From the NCBI GenBank assembly GCA_032433595.1, contig JASWJB010000178.1, forward strand, positions 25,608 to 89,607: a stretch of 64,000 nt of DNA. Reading direction: 5' to 3'. Source of the DNA: Conoideocrella luteorostrata (taxonomy: Eukaryota; Ascomycota; Sordariomycetes; Hypocreales; Clavicipitaceae). The notes below the pieces were generated by a model that made no database searches, was not told the DNA's origin, and worked only from the letters and a program-made list of their open reading frames with translations. This document shows, one piece after another, positions 26,437 through 37,145 of the stretch. Each line of letters opens with the position of its first letter. Position 1 is the first letter of the stretch. Position numbers and translations under genes: made by a program.

Positions 26437-28357
26437 ATGAATTTCGTGCGCAGCATCCCCTTGGCTTTCCTATGGCCCCTTTTCATCGCCGCTGTATCTG
26501 TTGCGGCCAGCCAACAAACAAGTATATCAGCAAACTGCTTGAGAACAGTACGTCGACACCGTTTCCACAGCGTAGATTTTCTAATTTTTCCTTCATTTCC
26601 ATTTTCATTTTCATTTTCATTTCTGTCCCTTTTGCGCATCCTAATTACTTTACGCCTCCTAATTACTTTACGCCTCCTAATTACTTTACGCCAGTGTAAC
26701 GTTCTTGCGTCTCAGTGCCACCTAGCCACAGACAGCCCAGGTAATGGCAACCTCACCGTTTGGGACGCCAAGCAGCAACAAGTTCAATCGGCATGTAGAG
26801 TGCTTCCCTCGTCCGCCCATGATGTCTCTTTCATACTCCGCACCGTTACGAGATACAACTGTCCATTTGCGGTCAAGGGTGGCGGTCATGCTCGAGAACC
26901 TGATGACTCTGTGTCGGTTGGGGGGGTCACCGTCGACATGCAGAGAATGAGGTCCGTTGTAGTTTCCCCAGACCACACAAGAGTGAAACTGGGTGGCGGT
27001 CACGTCTTGTACAGCGTATACCAAGGCCTCGAGAAGTACAATCTCACGACCCTGGGAGGTAGTGTTGCCGATGTCGGTCTTGGCGGTTTCGCACTGGGGG
27101 GAGGCATGTCGAGACTGTCTCCTAAGTATGGACTGGCAATGGACAATGTGTTCGAGTACGAAGTAAGCGGTCATCCTAGATTACATAATACCTCTCTTTC
27201 CTGAGCGTCGACGACGATCATGTTGCTAACCACTTGAAACCCGGTGGGGGAAAAGCTCGTCCTACCGAATGCCACAATTGCTACGATCAATGAAAAGTCC
27301 CAGCCTGACCTTTATTTTGCCCTCCGGGGCGGCATGAACAACTTTGGCATCGTCACAGAATTTACCATGCGGGCAGTTCCTAAGGGCCAGGTCTATGGGG
27401 GGAGTCTAACTTACACGGCGGACAAGAGAAGCGCCGTCTTGGAGGAGGCGTATCGGCTCACCGAAACGTGGAAAAATGATACATCCATGGCATTTTATTA
27501 CCGATTTGTCTACGATCCCAAGGCGAACGACTTTACGTTGACTGTTAGCAAGGAATACGCGTACCCAATCATGAATCCCGCTCCGTTTGCGGCGTTGGAC
27601 AGGATTCCTTCCAAATCCAGTGAGGGTCGAATAGACTGGCCCAGCCGATTCAGCATGGATATAATCTCTCCTTATGGTGATCGGTAAGTATGCATTCTTT
27701 TTTTTTTCTACCTTTCTAGGAATAGTATAGCGAAAGTTCACAACAACAAAGTGAGTGAGAATTGTTCTGACATACAACCACCAAAAAAATGTAGCAACCT
27801 GTTTGCCACAATCACCTACTCGCCATCTGTCGAGCTGGACAGGAATTTACAGGATTTTCTGATGGAGGAGGCTTCATCCATCAAGGACGTGCAGGGCTTT
27901 CGACCGAATATTGTCATTCAGCCACTATACGAAGCTGTCATTCGTAGTGGCAAGGAGAGAGGAGGAAATGCTGCTGGAATAGACGCTAACGGCCCTCTCA
28001 CCCGTATGTCAACCACCCAAATCCCCATTTTCTTTGCCAGTTCCCCCCCCCCTTGTGCGTTGACTAACCGTGCTCCGACTAGTGGTCTTGTTCATATTAA
28101 CTTGGGATAAGGCGGAGGACGACAGCCGCATTAACCTTATGGCAGAGAGATGGCTTGAGCGGTCCAACTCTTTGACAAAGAGTGTTGGCAAACACCATGA
28201 TTGGCTCTACATCAACTATGCAAACAAAAAGCAGGATCCGTTTGCGGGCTACGGACGCGAGAACCACCAAAGGCTGAGAAATATCCAGAGACAAACAGAC
28301 CCTTTGGGCATATTCACATCAAAGGGTTTATGTAGAGGGTATTTCAAGTTACTGTAG
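26437..28357 (+). CDS. Secreted FAD-linked oxidoreductase, berberine bridge enzyme-like
   Basis: Five exons: 26437-26547, 26695-27162, 27256-27683, 27795-28003 and 28083-28357, giving about 496 residues. A signal peptide is evident (VRSIPLAFLWPLFIAAVSVAAS). The PCMH-type FAD-binding domain has FAVKGGGHA with the His that carries flavin covalently, then VTVDMQRMRSV and GGSVADVGLGGFALGGGMS. The Cys used for the second covalent bond in bicovalent enzymes is absent, so monocovalent attachment is likely. PDLYFALRGGMNNFGIVTEF is typical of the family. The C-terminal BBE segment (YINYANKKQDPF, then YGRENHQRLRNIQRQTDPLGIF) binds the flavin ring. The substrate is unknown; relatives oxidise sugars or alkaloid- and polyketide-like metabolites. 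The first intron (147 nt) is in frame and free of stops, so its use should be checked. Confidence 0.88.
26641..26694 (+). repeat. Three tandem 18-bp units at the end of the first intron of the oxidoreductase gene
   Basis: The unit CTAATTACTTTACGCCTC occurs three times; the last copy ends GCCAG and supplies the splice acceptor. Each copy carries a CTAAT branch-like sequence. Just before it lie five or so TTTTCA repeats (26586-26620). Confidence 0.8.
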
Positions 28358-28858
28358 GTTTTTATTGGACATCCCAGGCTAGGATTTCGGAGTGACCGCA
28401 AGGGGAAGATGATGGTATATTGCCGCCATTTTGGACTGCAGAGCACATTTATATGTTTTTAATACAGATACGGCTGTCTAAGCGTCTAAGCGACTGCCAA
28501 CAAGCTCTTCTCTTCGCAATCAACTTCAACTACAAAATATAGCCTCGCTTCGCGTGTCAGAGCAGTACCAGTTCTCCAGTGAGACGCGACCGCCGTTCCC
28601 TCGAAACCCAGTCCTTGCTTCATTACTTCCAGTCTTATCCCCGTCTCTCTAGCAATGACAATGAAGCCTACTATCGGGTCGCAGTAAGCCTCAGCAGACA
28701 GCCATTCCGCCAGTTTGTACCAGAGTGTCGTGCAAGTAAAGTGAACAAAGCGAGTTGTTGCCTGCCACGACTCAACCATCTATTGGCATCCATCTGCGTC
28801 GAGTATATTTAAGAACTGTGTACCCATGCTCTCCAGAGAAGGTGTCAAGCTGGGAAAT
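28358..28858. other. Convergent 3' flanks, no gene seen
   Basis: About 500 bases between the oxidoreductase stop and the stop of the minus-strand bZIP gene. No coding or RNA signal is supported; short open frames here have no resemblance to known families. Confidence 0.45.
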
Positions 28859-29877
28859 TCAATTCACTTCTTCAACCAGGTTCAGAGCCTGCAGATCCCG
28901 CGCCTCTCGCCAGTTATTTGAAGACGCTATCAGCTCAGTGCAACCCTCCAGCAGCCATGGCCACTTTTTGAGAAAATTCTCCGTGACTTCCCACCCTGAG
29001 AGCTCCCATGGCTTCCCCCAAGTAACCAGGCATACGTCGTCTGGCGTTCTAGCAGACGCCCCATCGACAATGTCAGCGCAGAGGGCATCTTCAAAAGCAG
29101 CGTCCTCCCCGTGATCTCTTACCCTTCTGAGGAAGTTATCCCTCATACGAGGGCAGGGGAAGAAGTCAACCCACGGATGATGTTCCACGGCCAGCTGCAG
29201 TTCAGTGGGTTTCATATTCCACGGGACATCAGCGGACATTGCCTGGCTCTGGCTCTGGCTCTGGCTCTGTGGGTGTGGACGTTGCTTGCACAGCGGCGAT
29301 ACGGACTCATCCTTGAGCCAGTCGTCATTGAAGCCTAGAATCCTAGCGTTATGTGCAAACGCGTAGAAGACGTTAAATCGCAAAACATCTACAAATTGCG
29401 AGAGATCCGGCTGGCACATGCGATACCTGCCATGAGCTGCTAGGACAGCACGGGTCAAGACATCGCGGCTGCCCGGGCGGCCCATCAAACACGATGTCGG
29501 CGCAGGCAACGGTTCCGATTGGGTTTGACAGTCTGCAATATCTAACGTACTCCAGATCAGTTCAACATAACGGGCTTCTTCTGCCCCGTGGGTCATCCTT
29601 TGCAGCTGTGATTGGCTTTCGACCCCAGCAGCTGAGGCAGCCTCTTCCTGTCGCGCAGCCCGTCTCTTCCCTGCCAGGCAATGCCGATTAGTATCTACAC
29701 AGGCGACGATGAGCTCCATCTTGTTGGGTCCTGCGTACTTAAAACCCGCTGGTTCAGGCGATTTTGTAGTTTCCGGCGTTGCGAGCCGTCGGTCTTGCCC
29801 CTCCAATTCTCCTCGGGACCATACATCTCCGGAGGTGCGGGAAATTCAAGAGGTAACATGCTCGAGTTGTCTGCCAT
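28859..29877 (-). CDS. bZIP-like transcription factor with DUF3425 domain
   Basis: Two exons, 29739-29877 and 28859-29670 (68-nt intron), give 316 residues. The intron splits a basic region that reads, once joined, DGSQRRKLQNRLNQRVLRKRRAARQ, the fungal bZIP-type DNA-contact helix (N..R core) with only a weak leucine zipper after it. The C-terminal half is the DUF3425 domain: a region around FNVFYAFAHNARILGF, then HHPWVDFFPCPRMRDNFLRR and WEVTENFLKKWPWLLEGC. An (SQ)n stretch at about residue 200 comes from a CTCTGG-type hexanucleotide repeat (29244-29268). A nuclear DNA-binding regulator is the likely role. Targets are unknown. It is convergent with the FAD oxidoreductase, which does not by itself show control. 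Confidence 0.85.
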
Positions 29878-30657
29878 GGTCAACGACGGGCGGTTCGTGA
29901 ATACTGCCTAGTTACTGCAAGATCGGATGCGGTTAAAGGGGTGATGTTTTGCAAGAAGCCGAGGGTGTTGATACACAAGGCAGGCGGACGGTAGGACCAG
30001 GGTCAAAAAGGGCTGCAGAAACAAGAATGAATGGAAGTTGGTCAAGGGGGATTTTGGATTGCATCGACGAGTGACGACAGACAGGCATCGGGGGACTATG
30101 GAACAGGCAATAAGTACTCCGTACCGAAGCACGGAGTATAACTACATGTTCTATTGATTGGTATGCTCCGCAGGTGCCGAGCTATTCGGTAGTTGACTTA
30201 CGAACTGCCCTGTTTGTCGGTGGCTTTTGTGGCGGCATTTCCAGCCCACCAACATATAATACAGTGCTGTTGCACAAAAAATAGCGTAGCCAGGCGCTAG
30301 CCAGAGGCTGTTTTTCTGTGGCTGTTAACCTCCTTATGTAACTCATACATCGTGCAACAAATGCCTAACACGATGCCCACCACAAAAACGTTTGCCATTT
30401 TCTCTTTCTTAAATCGGCAAGAACCGACACGACTCCTTCCACAGCGTACTGCACGATTCATGGTACTTTAGGCAGCACCATGTTTGCCCCATCTGGAGCA
30501 TTAGGCACGCGCGGGGTCCAGTTATTCACAGTACATATCGTTATACAGCCGATTTGAATATAAAATGTCCAATTGCCTCGTCTCTTGCTTAGCCATGGAT
30601 CTTCTTTGAATATCTCCAAGCATCCCAGCATATCCTTCGTCTGCTTTTGTCAACGCC
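29878..30657. promoter_or_regulatory. Divergent upstream region, bZIP/DUF3425 gene / Smi1-like gene
   Basis: 780 bases between start codons. TACTCCGTACC (30115-30125) and CACGGAGTATA (30131-30141) form an inverted pair ten bases apart. No gene is seen. Confidence 0.45.
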
Positions 30658-32259
30658 ATGGACGTGAACTATCACGACCTTCGAGAGTGGGTTTGGCACA
30701 TGCCGGAACAAGCCATACGAACTAGAGAGAGGATCCTGAGCGGCAAACCTTTATTCGATGACACGGGGAGGGACGCGTGGTCCAGCATAAAGTCCCTCTA
30801 TGTGCTGCTCGTAGTAAGCGGCGACAGAGAATTGGCCGACCAGCTTCTCCAGACTTTTATGCAGGCGTCTGCCGATGAACAGTCAAGCTCCTCTCCCCTC
30901 TCCAAAGACATCGCGGTGGCTTGCAGTTACTCTGGCTTGCGACCCGCGAATCTCCCTCAAGATTCTCCCGAGGATCCCAGCGAGCAGTCCGTGATTCACA
31001 GCATAGTTGAAGGCGCCAAGAAACCTGATTTCGATATTGGCAACCCGGCGTTCTTCCAACTGCAAAAATGGACTGACAAGACTATTCTAGAGACATGTCC
31101 AGACCCTAACGCTCCTCCAAAACATCAAAAGCCCCATTCGTGGCGCGAATCTGACGATGCTGTCACGCACGGAAACTGTGCTCGATTGCTATGCCAAGTC
31201 CCAGAGGGGGAGGTTCCGCGCCGAGAGGCCGTCGAGGAGGCGTTTGAAGCCCTCAAAGCGCTGTTCACGAAGGTGCCTAAACGCATGTCCGCGGAAAACC
31301 CGCGTGTTGCGATTCCACACAGTCAGATCTTTCCTCTCAGTATTTATTTCCTTATTGCTCTGAACTTAGGAAAGCGGGAGGAGGCATTGGAGGCAATCGA
31401 CTTGGCGTTTTCAAAGATTGAATGGTCAGCCGATGACTTCCTCGACTTGCCCGTGTTTTGGGCGCTAATCCTTGATAGAACCACCAAGCCCAAGAATACT
31501 GGTGTGCCCCTGGGACCGGAAGAGGCGCGCAGTGCTCTCAACACGATCACAGAGGCGCTTCTGACCCGTAAGGAGAACGGAAAGCCTATTGACGATTTCG
31601 CTGGCTTGTCCTGGCGGGACTTACTGCGCCGGTTTTCCGAAGCAGAATTCCATCGACGAAGACGTGAACATAGTCGTGGTGAGGAGGGGTACAATGACGA
31701 GCTTCTGGAGAGTCCCTCTGACGTACTCTTGCCACCTCTCACCCCTGCGGATATCGCAGAGGCAGAAGCCAAACTCGGACCCATTCCTCAGGACATCAAA
31801 GATATGTCTCTTGTGGCTCGTGGCTTCAAAGGAGGCTGGCACTTCGCCGGCGGCGGCTTCCCGGGTATCCAGGACGTCTGGGAAGAGGACATGGAGGAAC
31901 ATGTGATATATTTGGACATACATGGTGACCAAGCAGACGTGGAGATTCGGACAGAACAGCTGCCCGATGGCACGATGTGCACGGTGAGGGAACACTGCGT
32001 CTATATTGACGGTTCACAGCGCAGACAAAAGAAAGCGGTCCCAGACATGTGTTGGGTCTGCGATGGAACGGTGGAGAATGACGACTTTCTACACGTCATT
32101 TGTCCGCCCCGGGTCTGGAAGGGGATCAACCCTGGAGAGGTGAAGAAAGGCGAATACCGGGTTTTCAACTACGCACACTGGACCGATGGCCCGCAAGACG
32201 GGGAGTTCGACTGCATGAGGGATTGGATTGTGTGGTTGACAAAGTCCCTGGAGGAGTAG
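30658..32259 (+). CDS. Smi1/Knr4 (SUKH)-domain protein with TPR-like N-terminal region
   Basis: Single-exon ORF of 533 residues. The N-terminal 330 residues are helical with TPR-like pairs (EALEAIDLAFSKIEWSADDFLD). Around residues 360-400 lies the SUKH-1 signature: LTPADIAEAEAKLGPIPQDIKDMSLVARGFKGGWHFAGGGFPGI. A further region ends in a conserved-looking block with Cys and Trp residues (PDMCWVCDGTVENDDF; FDCMRDWIVWLTKSLEE). Yeast Knr4/Smi1 coordinates cell-wall synthesis with the cell-integrity pathway, but many filamentous fungi carry several uncharacterised paralogues of this longer kind. The specific role is unknown. It is probably cytoplasmic, as no signal peptide or membrane segment is visible. 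Confidence 0.75.
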   Translation: MDVNYHDLREWVWHMPEQAIRTRERILSGKPLFDDTGRDAWSSIKSLYVLLVVSGDRELADQLLQTFMQASADEQSSSSPLSKDIAVACSYSGLRPANLPQDSPEDPSEQSVIHSIVEGAKKPDFDIGNPAFFQLQKWTDKTILETCPDPNAPPKHQKPHSWRESDDAVTHGNCARLLCQVPEGEVPRREAVEEAFEALKALFTKVPKRMSAENPRVAIPHSQIFPLSIYFLIALNLGKREEALEAIDLAFSKIEWSADDFLDLPVFWALILDRTTKPKNTGVPLGPEEARSALNTITEALLTRKENGKPIDDFAGLSWRDLLRRFSEAEFHRRRREHSRGEEGYNDELLESPSDVLLPPLTPADIAEAEAKLGPIPQDIKDMSLVARGFKGGWHFAGGGFPGIQDVWEEDMEEHVIYLDIHGDQADVEIRTEQLPDGTMCTVREHCVYIDGSQRRQKKAVPDMCWVCDGTVENDDFLHVICPPRVWKGINPGEVKKGEYRVFNYAHWTDGPQDGEFDCMRDWIVWLTKSLEE

Positions 32260-34084
32260 CAAGAAGAGGGCGCGTGAAAGTTGTGGCGTGCCAGGCTGGT
32301 ACGCAGCTCGGAGGGCCGGGAGAGCTCAGCTTTTTGCCGTTATTTTCCCCCTAGTTCAGGATACTCTTGTAGTTGCTTAGCTAGCTAGTTGCTAATAAAC
32401 TCGCTTGGACCGGCACAGAACGCCAGCACCGATGGGCGAAGCGCGAGAGACTTGGTACGGACTACTACCGTTCATGGTGGCGAGTCTCGTGTTTAGCATT
32501 GCTGCTGCTGTTGTTGTTCTTTGCATCCATCTGGACGAATGGGATGGACTGGGGCAGGCACTGGATGGGAATGGCGCAGCTTAATCCAAACGGGGTGAGT
32601 CTCGCGGTGAGCTCGATGCTCCGCTGCCCGAGATTTTGTTTTTACCGAGACAGAAGCAACTGCTAGTCATTGCGCGAGCCGTATCGCACAAGGATGGGAG
32701 AGAAACACTAGAACTCTCCTCATTGGTGAGGCCACTGAAAACACGGGCAACGAGATAGCTGACTTGATGCAGCAAGTTGTTGACTTGGCGTCCAGCGATT
32801 CTACGGCAACTGCCCTTTCGCACCAGCCCAGATGTGCTTGTAAACTCAGATCGTGTCATGCGTTTGAGGATGGTAGGTAAGGTGGCTTGGATCTCTGAAC
32901 AGCAGTCACTAAAGAGGTAGTCGACTGCTATGCTCCAAATGAAACGCAGAAAAGGACAACAGATCCATCACAAACAGGAGCTGCGTTCTTTCCCATCGTG
33001 CGTCATGGGTGTCTACATGCCACAAGCTGTCTTCCTTCGCATCAGATACTACATACGCCCCTAGGACCCTATCTTGATGAGTCGCGAGATTCATGTTTTC
33101 CCATTACTAGATGCCTGGACGTAAAGAGCGCTGACGGCATCTTCTTCGCTTCTTCCTGCTAAGGAAGAAAAGGTGATCATCTGTCAGATAACACGTCGCC
33201 ATCGGACGTAGTCGCCACATCCAATATATTCAACTCGCGTGAAGCTTTCACGCGCAAGCACATCGGAAGGGTCTCACATCTCCTTTCACCGTGGTCTCAT
33301 CGCTGAAAGTATCGTGTCTTAGACTAAACGAGAGGGAGGTTCTTCTTGCAAGGCCAGTTCATACCGGCCATCACATGCATTGGCAGCTCCTGCGCTGCTC
33401 TGGAAGCGCTGCCACATGTGGAGTCTCCCCGACGCCAAAGGGAGCAGTGCAGAGAGCATCTTATACGTGTTTGCACGTCGCAGCCGGTGCGATTATATCA
33501 ACAAGCCGATCCCACGGCCGGCAGATGCTGTGGGGCCCGGGGTAGAAATCCGGGGACGGGGCAAAACCATCACTCCGTTCACAGATGCACGGACTGGGCT
33601 GGAACTGGGCTGGAACTGGGCTGGAACTGGGCTGAAGATAGAATAAATCGTTCCCACTCCAGGGCTGGTAAGCGAATGCGAGGGCGAGTGCGGGGATTGT
33701 TATAGGCCAGCCAACCAGAGGCTCTCGAATTGACTTGAATTGCACCGTTGCATCTCGCAGATCCTAGACCCTGAGTGCTCTCCTTTATGCGATTGCCGTC
33801 CTCTATCGGTATAACTCGAGCCCACATCATGGCCCCGGCGGCCATTACACGGACGAACAGCATTAGAATCATAGCCGTTACCGAAAAGCCACGCCATCGC
33901 AACGTAGACCCAATTGCGTAACGGCGATCCATATCACACAGAGCACAACCTCTCCCTCAGACTTATAAGAACGTTCCGTCTCACAGTCAATGTCAACAAC
34001 AGAGACAAATCGAACTCTCCCGTCCCTTTACTGTTTCATTGATACTTCAAAAGCAAGAAGAAACTTGTCGAGACGAACCCCATC
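32260..34084. other. Long intergenic stretch; weak minus-strand ORFs
   Basis: About 1.8 kb. Minus-strand frames 32581-32859 (contains VSYLVARVFSGLTNEESSS and a SLPSLCDTARAM segment) and 32909-33094 could be exons of one small gene, since TTTAG at about 32913 is a possible acceptor, but I recognise no family and cannot place a start. A tandem 11-bp repeat lies at 33591-33634. Confidence 0.35.
33591..33634 (+). repeat. Tandem 11-bp repeat, four copies
   Basis: The unit GGAACTGGGCT is repeated four times, the first copy lacking one A. It is intergenic minisatellite-like sequence. Confidence 0.85.
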
Positions 34085-35031
34085 ATGGCTGCCACGCCCC
34101 CCGTGCGAGCTTCGCTCAAAGTCCTCATCCCCCTTAGTGCAGTCATGCTCCTGTTCACCGGGTTTAGCCTCTTCGGAGTCCCATCCTTTGCCCATGGAGT
34201 AGAATTCTCATTATTCACAACTACTCGGCTCCCAGAGGTGCGTGCAAGCGTTGTTCTATCCTGTCCTGAGAGTGACCACTCTACTCTCGAATATGCTGAC
34301 CAAAGCACAACAACAACAAGACCGGAGAGCATTTCCTGACCCACCGCCGCAAAACTGCCCCGTTCTGGCTCTATCAAGGCCTACACACGATTCCAGCCGT
34401 CATGTGGAGCGTTATGATACCCCTCCAGCACATGGACAGCTTTCGAAAGAAGTATCCAACATTTCACAGAACGGCCGGCTACCTCATCTTGTCGGGTTCC
34501 CTGGTCCTCAGTCTGTCCGGGTTATCATTCCTCATTCTCAAGCACGCCCACTCGCACCCAAACGTATTCCACCTGCACGACCTGAACGGATGGGCGGCTC
34601 CCTTTAAATGGCCAACCTTTGAAATCGTCCTCTATTTCCTGGCGCCACCGTACTGGCTGACTCTGTATAAAACAGCCGTCACAGCCCGAGCAAAGGACTT
34701 CGTAAACCACCGCAAGTGGGCCGTTCTTCATACCATCGTCGCGTCAGTCATCTCCATGGAGAGAGTCAGCATGGTGGGCTCACTTGCTTTCGGAGTGACA
34801 TTGAGGATGTTCCCAAAAGACAAAGTACATGAGTTCTTCCAGGTTCCCCAGACCGTTGCTGCGATGGCGGCCGCCGAGCTGGACATGTTTGCATTTATAA
34901 ATATTTTTGCGCTAGGTGGGGTCATGGCATGGATGTATTATGAGTTTAGGCGCGCCGGCTTCTTTAAGGGAGTGATGGACTATTTGTCGTCTACGGCGCC
35001 TAGCCAAACATTTGCCAAGAAGGTGGTTTAG
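34085..35031 (+). CDS. DUF2306 multi-pass membrane protein
   Basis: Two exons, 34085-34237 and 34321-35031 (83-nt intron), give 287 residues. The first hydrophobic segment is LKVLIPLSAVMLLFTGFSLFGVP. After the intron come HFLTHRRKTAPFWLYQGLHTIPAVMWS, KYPTFHRTAGYLILSGSLVLSLSGLSFLI, FEIVLYFLAPPYWLTLYKTA, DFVNHRKWAVLHTIVASVISMERV and a last helix (FAFINIFALGGVMAWMYYEF). Conserved His residues sit at the membrane edges (GLHTIP, FHRTAGY, NHRKWAVLH), as in the DUF2306 family, whose function is unknown; the histidines suggest haem or metal ligands, which is only an inference. Confidence 0.8.
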
Positions 35032-36206
35032 TCGCTTGCTGGTTGGGGGACGTTGCCAGGAAGGATGGGACTCGGGATTCTCCCTCCAGGGCTGAGGGAA
35101 ACAAAATAGAACAAAACGGTAGACATGGCCATTGTGTGGACACACGTGGCTTCAAAGACATCGAACGCTTGCAAAATACTCTCGTCGTCCTAGTGGCGTA
35201 GCTGTGTCTAAGAGCGAACCTCAACCCCGAAGCTGCGGTAGACCATAATTCGGTGTTCATCACCGGCATCTTCCTCGCCCGGGTTCTCCCACCCATATTG
35301 ATCATGTCGGCGTGGCTCCTGTATCATTCGCCCGCTCAACAGGAAGACGCCTGAAGACGCGACCATAAGAGAGGTGTAGCTCCCAGAAGCAGTCCATTGA
35401 GATATGTCGTTGCCAGCTCGCAGCCATCAGAATCTCTCGCAGCCCGATCGGCAAGGCACGGCAGGAGGGCATATGTCAGCTAGCGCTTACAAAGTATAAA
35501 TTTGAAAGGCCGACATAATCATGACAAAGCCCCCCTCTTCCGCCCCCTTCCCAAATACTAACCTAACTTGGATCTTGCCGGCAAGAAAGCGGGGCGGGTC
35601 TACTCCGTAAGTTGCCTCACTTATTGACATCCATGACACATTGGACTTAAGACGGAGATTGGAATGTAAATACGCTTTCTGCTGTGAAATTTCAATCTTG
35701 CTGTCAATTGGTGTAGTTAAATCACTGTAGTTGGCTCTACCTTGTTTCCGTACAACTGGCCGCGTGCACCAAAAAAAATTAAAAATTAATAGGGCATCGA
35801 GCACCATCAATAGCAAAAAAGACCCAGCAAGTAACATAAACCATCAAGCGGATCGTCACGATGTCACAGCTCGTCATAGCTCGTCTTCTAATGCGGATTT
35901 CTAATCGTCAACACCCCTACAATTGGTAAGCGCCAGACTAACCCCGCCCACCTGAAGCCCAAGATGAACCGTCGGATCAGCGGGTAACAGCCGGAAACGA
36001 ATCGTCAATCCGTCCAGGTGCAAGAGCCGGACTATGTACAGAAAATATATACGGAGTATATATTCTACCGTCACCTCATTATGAAAAGACCGGTTCCAAG
36101 CTCTCACCGCCATCAACAAATCTACTCACTCACACAACTCACATCCAACTCAACACCGACTTACACCAACCTCGATTAATCTACAAGTCTCCGAAACCCG
36201 CCCAAC
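35032..36206. other. Intergenic, no gene seen
   Basis: About 1.2 kb. TACTCCGTAA (35601-35610) and TACGGAGTATA (36050-36060) are present; the latter sits in an AT-rich stretch (AAAATATATACGGAGTATATA) about 155 bases before the GST start and may overlap its TATA region. Confidence 0.5.
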
Positions 36207-36960
36207 ATGTCCAGCATCAAGCCTCTGACTCTTTGGTCTCACGCTTCCGGGCCCAATCCCTGGAAAGTGGCCATCATTCTCGAGGAACTGAGTATTCCGT
36301 ACGAGGCCAAGTTTGTGGATTTTTCGCAAGTCAAAATCGAGCCGTTCATCTCCGTGAACCCTAACGGCAGAATTCCTGGCCTTGAGGACCCCAACACCAA
36401 CATCACCATGTGGGAGGTAAGTAGCTGCTACACTTCGCCTCGGTTGGAAATGCCGGGAGCTTTTGTCGACCGTAATCACTAACCTGGCGACTCTCCAGTC
36501 CGGTGCCATCATCGACTACCTCATCGACCAGTACGATACATCCAACAAGCTCCAATACACAAGCCTCAAAGAGAAATACCAAACTAAGGCCTGGGAGCAT
36601 TTTCAAATGTCCGGACAGGGCCCCTACTTTGGGCAGCTGATCTGGTTCACTCGCTACCACCCCGAAAAGGTGCCCAGTGCTGTGGAGCGATACACCAAGG
36701 AAATCAAGCGTGTTACCAGCGTCATTGATACCCACTTGAAGAAGCAGGGGACAGAGTATCTCGTAGGGGATAAACTGACGTATGCGGATTTGATGTTTGT
36801 TCCTTGGGCCACAGCCGTCACGCCGTTGGTTGGCGAACATTTGGCCGAATATGACGCTTACAATGCTTGGCTGAAAAAGTTGACTGATAGGCCAGTTGTA
36901 TCAAAGATACTCAAGGAGAAGGCCGAGGCTACCGCCAAAGCTAACGCTAACAAAAAATAA
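36207..36960 (+). CDS. Ure2-like glutathione S-transferase
   Basis: Two exons, 36207-36416 and 36499-36960 (82-nt intron), give 223 residues. The thioredoxin-like N-terminal domain reads LTLWSHASGPNPWKVAIILEEL, with VNPNGRIPGLEDPN ahead of the cis-Pro and an ESGAI glutathione-contact motif formed at the exon junction (W-E/SGAIIDYLIDQYD). The helical C-terminal domain has QMSGQGPYFGQLIWF and a KLTYADLMFVPWA N-capping-box segment. A cytosolic enzyme for glutathione conjugation or peroxide handling is expected. The C-terminal tail is Lys/Ala-rich. No prion-like N-terminal extension is present, unlike yeast Ure2. Confidence 0.93.
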
Positions 36961-37145
36961 TTGACATCGCGAGTATATGTCTCGCACAAAACAGAGCCTC
37001 TTGGAGGATGGCGGGGGATATGGTTCACAATATAATCAGAAAAGTAATAAGATTCTGTTAATACTACTGTATATTCTGCTACAGAAGAGCTACTGCTGCT
37101 GCTACCGCTGCTACAATTCAATGATCGATAAACTGTGATTCAGGA

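Noticed and set aside
28859..29806. 315-residue single ORF taken as the whole DUF3425 gene
   Set aside because: Its first 45 codons read through an intron; the spliced model from 29877 restores a bZIP basic region.
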